In this document: in pieces, positions 60,691-64,000 of the stretch
Layout: each line of letters starts with the position of its first letter
How positions within the stretch are numbered: position 1 is the stretch's first letter
Made by a program: the position numbers and the translations under genes
Notes under the pieces: model-generated
Told to the model about the DNA's origin: nothing
The model's database searches: none
Seen by the model: the letters and a program-made list of their open reading frames with translations, nothing else
Origin: Candidatus Aalborgicola bjergmarkensis
Lineage (GTDB): Bacteria; Pseudomonadota; Gammaproteobacteria; Burkholderiales; Burkholderiaceae_C
Length of the DNA stretch: 64,000 nt
Direction of reading: 5' to 3'
Assembly (NCBI GenBank): GCA_016708725.1
Contig: JADJFE010000010.1
Coordinates: 1-64,000 of the forward strand

Positions 60691-63600
60691 CTAGTGATAA
60701 GTCCAGGCTTTAATCATGCCCAGTAATTTCGCTGTGTCTATCGGTTTGGAAATATAGTCATTGGCACCTGCCTCAATACATTTACTTTGATCACCAAGCA
60801 TAGCCTTGGCTGTCATCGCAATAATAGGTAAACGTTGAAATCTGGCGTCCGCTCGTATCCTTCGCATCGTTTCAAACCCATCTAATTCCGGCATCATGAT
60901 ATCCATGAGCACTATATCGAAATCACCGATCTCATCCAATTTCTTCAAAGCATCGACGCCGTTTTCTGCATCTACTACATCCAAGCCAGCATCTACAAGT
61001 ACACCTTTTAATGCGTAAATATTGCGCATATCATCATCGACTAACAAGACTTTTTTAACCGTCAGGATGAAATTTTTATCGATTGCTGTTTGTATCATTT
61101 TCTGCCTGGAGGAATCAGGTTTGCTTTCCACCATGTGCAGGAATAAAGTCACTTCATTGAGCAAACGTTCCTGGCTTTTTTCGCCCTTTACTATGATGCT
61201 ATCTACATAGCGGAATAATTCATTCTCCTGGTCTCTGCTCAATTCTTTTCCGGAATGAATAATCACGGGAATTTGTTTTGCGCTCTCTAGTGTTTGTGCA
61301 TGTTTGAGTAAATCTAACCCTGATATGTCTGACAAACCAAGATCGAGTACGATGCAATCGTAGTGCTCTTGGTACAGCAAGGCGATTGCTTCGGCGCCTG
61401 TGGTCGCCAGACTGATTTCCACTTCAATGACAGATAATAGTGCCAGCAAGCTCTTGGCATGTATCTCATCGTCTTCAACAATCAAAAGTTTTTTTGCGGA
61501 ACTCGATAAGGCGTTTTCATTCACTTGAAATATCGTACCCATTTCCATCGTATCTATGCGATTTTCTAAACGTGGAATGAAATGTACGGGAATATGACGG
61601 GTCGCCAAATTGTCTTTAAGACCGCTTACGACGCTCCAGCCATCGATCTTGGGGCGCATTACATCAAGCAAAATCGCACTAGGTTGATACTGCCCGGCTA
61701 AGGCAATACCAGTTTCCCCGTCAACAGCAACAATAGCCGCGTAGCCGCGCTCCCTGACAAAGTCCATCAAGATTCCCGCAAAATTTTGATCATCTTCAAT
61801 GATTAAAATGCTACGCAGCATATTGTGTAAATGCGCCCTATCGTCGGGCACAATAGCCTGAATTTGTTCATGCTCATTCGCTACCATTGCCTTTTCTATG
61901 GATGCGAAAGCGTGTTTCGCGGACTCGTTGCGTCCAGGAATCGCTGCAAGGTGCAAGTGATCGCTTCCGCAGCCGGCCTTGAAATCAGGTTGCGGTTCTA
62001 TAGGCAGGTAAAGCGTGAATGTGCTCCCGATCCCTACTTCACTACTCATCAGTAATTCACCTCCCATTTTTCTTGCGAGTTGCCGCGAAATTGAAAGGCC
62101 TAAGCCGGTACCTCCATATTTGCGGCTGATGCCACCATCTGCTTGTTTAAATGCTTCAAAAACCAAGGCTTTTTTGTCCTCGGCAATGCCTATGCCGGAG
62201 TCGTTTACCGACCAGGCTGTGGCTGCTACCGATAGGGGATTATTTACTTGTGTGGCTAAATTCACACCAAGACTAACTTCTCCATGATCGGTAAATTTGA
62301 GTGAGTTTGAAATAAGGTTTTTAAGAATTTGTTGTAAATATTTAATATCCAAGTGCAATTCTTGCGGTATTTCTTCTGCCAATTCTGTTTTAAAGTGGAT
62401 GGATTTTTGTTCGAAATTGACCTTGAAAAGATCGCGCAAACTATTGAGCACATCTAAAGGGCTGTATAATTCATATTGAAATTCAATCTGACCAGATTCC
62501 ACCTTTGACAAATCAAGGATGTCATTGATTAAATTTAACAAATCCTTTCCTGCATTATTGATCGTAGAGGCATATTCCACCTGTTTTTCACTCAAATTTT
62601 GACTCCTGTTTTCTCTCAGCAATTCAGATAAAATTAACATGCTATTGAGCGGAGTGCGTAACTCATGCGACATGTTCGCCAAAAATTCTGACTTATACGC
62701 GCTGACCATTTCCAACTCAGTGCTACGTTGTTGAATGTCACGAGAAGCGACTTCCAGTTCGGTGTTTTTAATCCGAATTTGTTCGCGCTGCAGCTTTAAC
62801 ATTTCTGCGCGCTCTTCTAATTCTTCGTTGATTTGTTGAAGCTCTTCCTGTTGCACCCGCAACTCTTCAGTCTGCTGCTTGGTTTCTTCTAATAAGGCTG
62901 CGGTACGTTGACGCGATAAATTCACATCGAAGCATATCGCAATCGGTTCTTTGATTTGTTCTAAAAAGCTTAGTTCAAGTGCGCTCAATTCCTTGAATGC
63001 GGCCAGTTCAATTGCGCCTGTGTGGTTGTCCCTGTGTATCAGGGGAATAATGACGACGCTACAGGTGTTCAGCTGGCCCAAGGCCGAACTGATGGGTAAG
63101 TAGTTTGCAGGAATTTTGGTGCTGTGGAATATGCTCTTCTGTTGCAAGGCCTGGCCAATTAAACCTACGCCAGGTTCAAGCGTCTGTAAAAAAGCGTGAT
63201 TTTGTGGAAGACCATTTTTTGCAACTAATTGTAGTTGAGCGATTTCATTGTCATACGCGTAAAAGGCAGCCGCACCAAATTGCAGACGTTCGACTAGATA
63301 GATTAATATTTTTTCTGCCATGGCACGAATATCTTGTTCGCCGCGCATCAATGCGTTGAGTTCATTGAGGCCGCTTTTGACCCAGTCTCTGGCATATTCA
63401 TCGGCACGCGTCTTCCTTAAGGCTGACGTCATTTTCTTAAACGCAGAATCCAGTTCATTTTGCAATGTATAGACTTCAGAGACCGCGCGCACCGAGTCAC
63501 CCACTTCATCGGACGACAGTTGCAAAAGATCGATCTCGGTCTGGGCTGATACGCGAAACTCTCGTTCTAAATTGCCGTCTGCAATAGCCGAAATAATTTC

Positions 63601-64000
63601 CAATCTATCGGCATTCGAATCGACTAGCGAGCGCGAGGCTTGCATGATGAGAGAAAGTTGTTTCCGTATCTGACTTATTATGCGGGTACTTAACGCTATG
63701 CTAATAAACATCACCAGGAATATCCAGAAGCCAAAAATCCTGATTACCAACCGGTAAGTTTCCTGCGATTCTTCTTGATCGACTGACTTACTGGATCTTG
63801 ACTTTTTTATTATGTAAGTGACGATGTTATCGTAACGCTTATCGGGGGTGCGATCCATACCTTTTACCAAGGCGTCTGCCTTCTTATAAAAATCGGCATC
63901 ATTCGGGTCGAGTTTTTGCAAAACATCTTGATAAATTCTGGAAATTTCCATTTGGGAAATTATTGTTTCCCCGACCAAGGCAGTCTCTAGATTGAGGGCA
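60691..64000 (-). CDS. Hybrid sensor histidine kinase with GAF and three receiver domains (partial, right edge)
   Basis: The frame is open to the window edge, so the N-terminus is missing; 1095 residues are visible from TTG 63978. Order: periplasmic/helical segment, TM (FGFWIFLVMFISIALS), HAMP-like region, GAF (about 215-370), coiled coil, HisKA (ANMSHELRTPLNSMLILSE, about 433), HATPase (N-box ILKNLISNSLKF, GTGLGLSISRQLARKMGGEL), then receivers near 722, 831 and 976. The last two keep the Asp acceptors (VLDLGLSD, LMDIMMPELDG). The first receiver has D in LLDVMRPK but lacks its C-terminal part (no K-P; IPRLENRIDTMEMG instead). Paired with CheR. Confidence 0.9.
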   Translation of the reverse strand, partial: ALNLETALVGETIISQMEISRIYQDVLQKLDPNDADFYKKADALVKGMDRTPDKRYDNIVTYIIKKSRSSKSVDQEESQETYRLVIRIFGFWIFLVMFISIALSTRIISQIRKQLSLIMQASRSLVDSNADRLEIISAIADGNLEREFRVSAQTEIDLLQLSSDEVGDSVRAVSEVYTLQNELDSAFKKMTSALRKTRADEYARDWVKSGLNELNALMRGEQDIRAMAEKILIYLVERLQFGAAAFYAYDNEIAQLQLVAKNGLPQNHAFLQTLEPGVGLIGQALQQKSIFHSTKIPANYLPISSALGQLNTCSVVIIPLIHRDNHTGAIELAAFKELSALELSFLEQIKEPIAICFDVNLSRQRTAALLEETKQQTEELRVQQEELQQINEELEERAEMLKLQREQIRIKNTELEVASRDIQQRSTELEMVSAYKSEFLANMSHELRTPLNSMLILSELLRENRSQNLSEKQVEYASTINNAGKDLLNLINDILDLSKVESGQIEFQYELYSPLDVLNSLRDLFKVNFEQKSIHFKTELAEEIPQELHLDIKYLQQILKNLISNSLKFTDHGEVSLGVNLATQVNNPLSVAATAWSVNDSGIGIAEDKKALVFEAFKQADGGISRKYGGTGLGLSISRQLARKMGGELLMSSEVGIGSTFTLYLPIEPQPDFKAGCGSDHLHLAAIPGRNESAKHAFASIEKAMVANEHEQIQAIVPDDRAHLHNMLRSILIIEDDQNFAGILMDFVRERGYAAIVAVDGETGIALAGQYQPSAILLDVMRPKIDGWSVVSGLKDNLATRHIPVHFIPRLENRIDTMEMGTIFQVNENALSSSAKKLLIVEDDEIHAKSLLALLSVIEVEISLATTGAEAIALLYQEHYDCIVLDLGLSDISGLDLLKHAQTLESAKQIPVIIHSGKELSRDQENELFRYVDSIIVKGEKSQERLLNEVTLFLHMVESKPDSSRQKMIQTAIDKNFILTVKKVLLVDDDMRNIYALKGVLVDAGLDVVDAENGVDALKKLDEIGDFDIVLMDIMMPELDGFETMRRIRADARFQRLPIIAMTAKAMLGDQSKCIEAGANDYISKPIDTAKLLGMIKAWTYH

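Overview
The window looks like a chromosomal segment of a Burkholderiales betaproteobacterium, most likely a Comamonadaceae of the Rhodoferax/Polaromonas kind. The basis is mixed: GC-rich coding sequence, murJ followed by a SirB1-family gene, an MtrA/MtrB-type electron conduit, an Mce transporter with an auxiliary lipoprotein, and a dispersed repeat built on AATAGC-N5-CCGCACGTTCCAC. The genus is inference.

Layout. 1-3360: a thoroughly decayed IS21-like element (Zn-finger protein, ParB-like protein, IstA, IstB, all frameshifted). 3.7-8.6 kb: a DUF2442 gene, a membrane-protein remnant, an HDOD gene and a PAS-GGDEF-EAL gene, then small genes of unknown function. 8.8-15.1 kb: a radical SAM protein, a chemoreceptor and two tandem membrane diguanylate cyclases, each with a single periplasmic CXXCH haem motif. 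15.1-16.2 kb: an array of about 198-bp palindrome-rich repeats that forms the 3' ends of both flanking genes, one of them a DUF559 nuclease. 16.9-22.9 kb: a minus-strand unit of FtsX-type permease, monohaem cytochrome c, decahaem MtrA and beta-barrel MtrB. 23-32.8 kb: a degenerate HD-GYP protein, a chemoreceptor, murJ, a SirB1-family protein, a GlpV-like solute-binding protein, a DmeF-like metal exporter, and a GDT1-family exporter behind a yybP-ykoY (Mn) riboswitch. 32.4-43.6 kb: a retropepsin-like protease, amiC, a PAS-GGDEF sensor, an Mce (mla-like) operon led by a transferred methyltransferase, a D,D-carboxypeptidase and an alpha/beta hydrolase. 43.5-51.5 kb: a local duplication with small ORFs, a DnaQ-like exonuclease, a 2Fe-2S protein, a toxin-antitoxin fusion, icd, an orphan DUF5682 gene and a CPA1 antiporter. 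51.5-57.7 kb: a dead IS607-type element, then a small phage/satellite remnant (two TerS-like genes, nuclease fragment, SSB, integrase) next to tRNA-Arg(CCU). 57.8-64 kb: a HAD phosphatase, an alpha/beta-fold protein, and an AT-richer CheR plus hybrid-kinase pair cut by the right edge.

Two themes dominate. The first is signalling: four GGDEF proteins, an EAL domain, HDOD, a degenerate HD-GYP, two chemoreceptors, and a hybrid kinase with CheR. The two haem-linked cyclases lie close to the extracellular-electron-transfer genes, which suggests redox-linked c-di-GMP control. The second is repeat-driven gene remodelling: dispersed repeats and minisatellites reach into coding sequence at many places, and several genes are truncated or fused at repeat boundaries.
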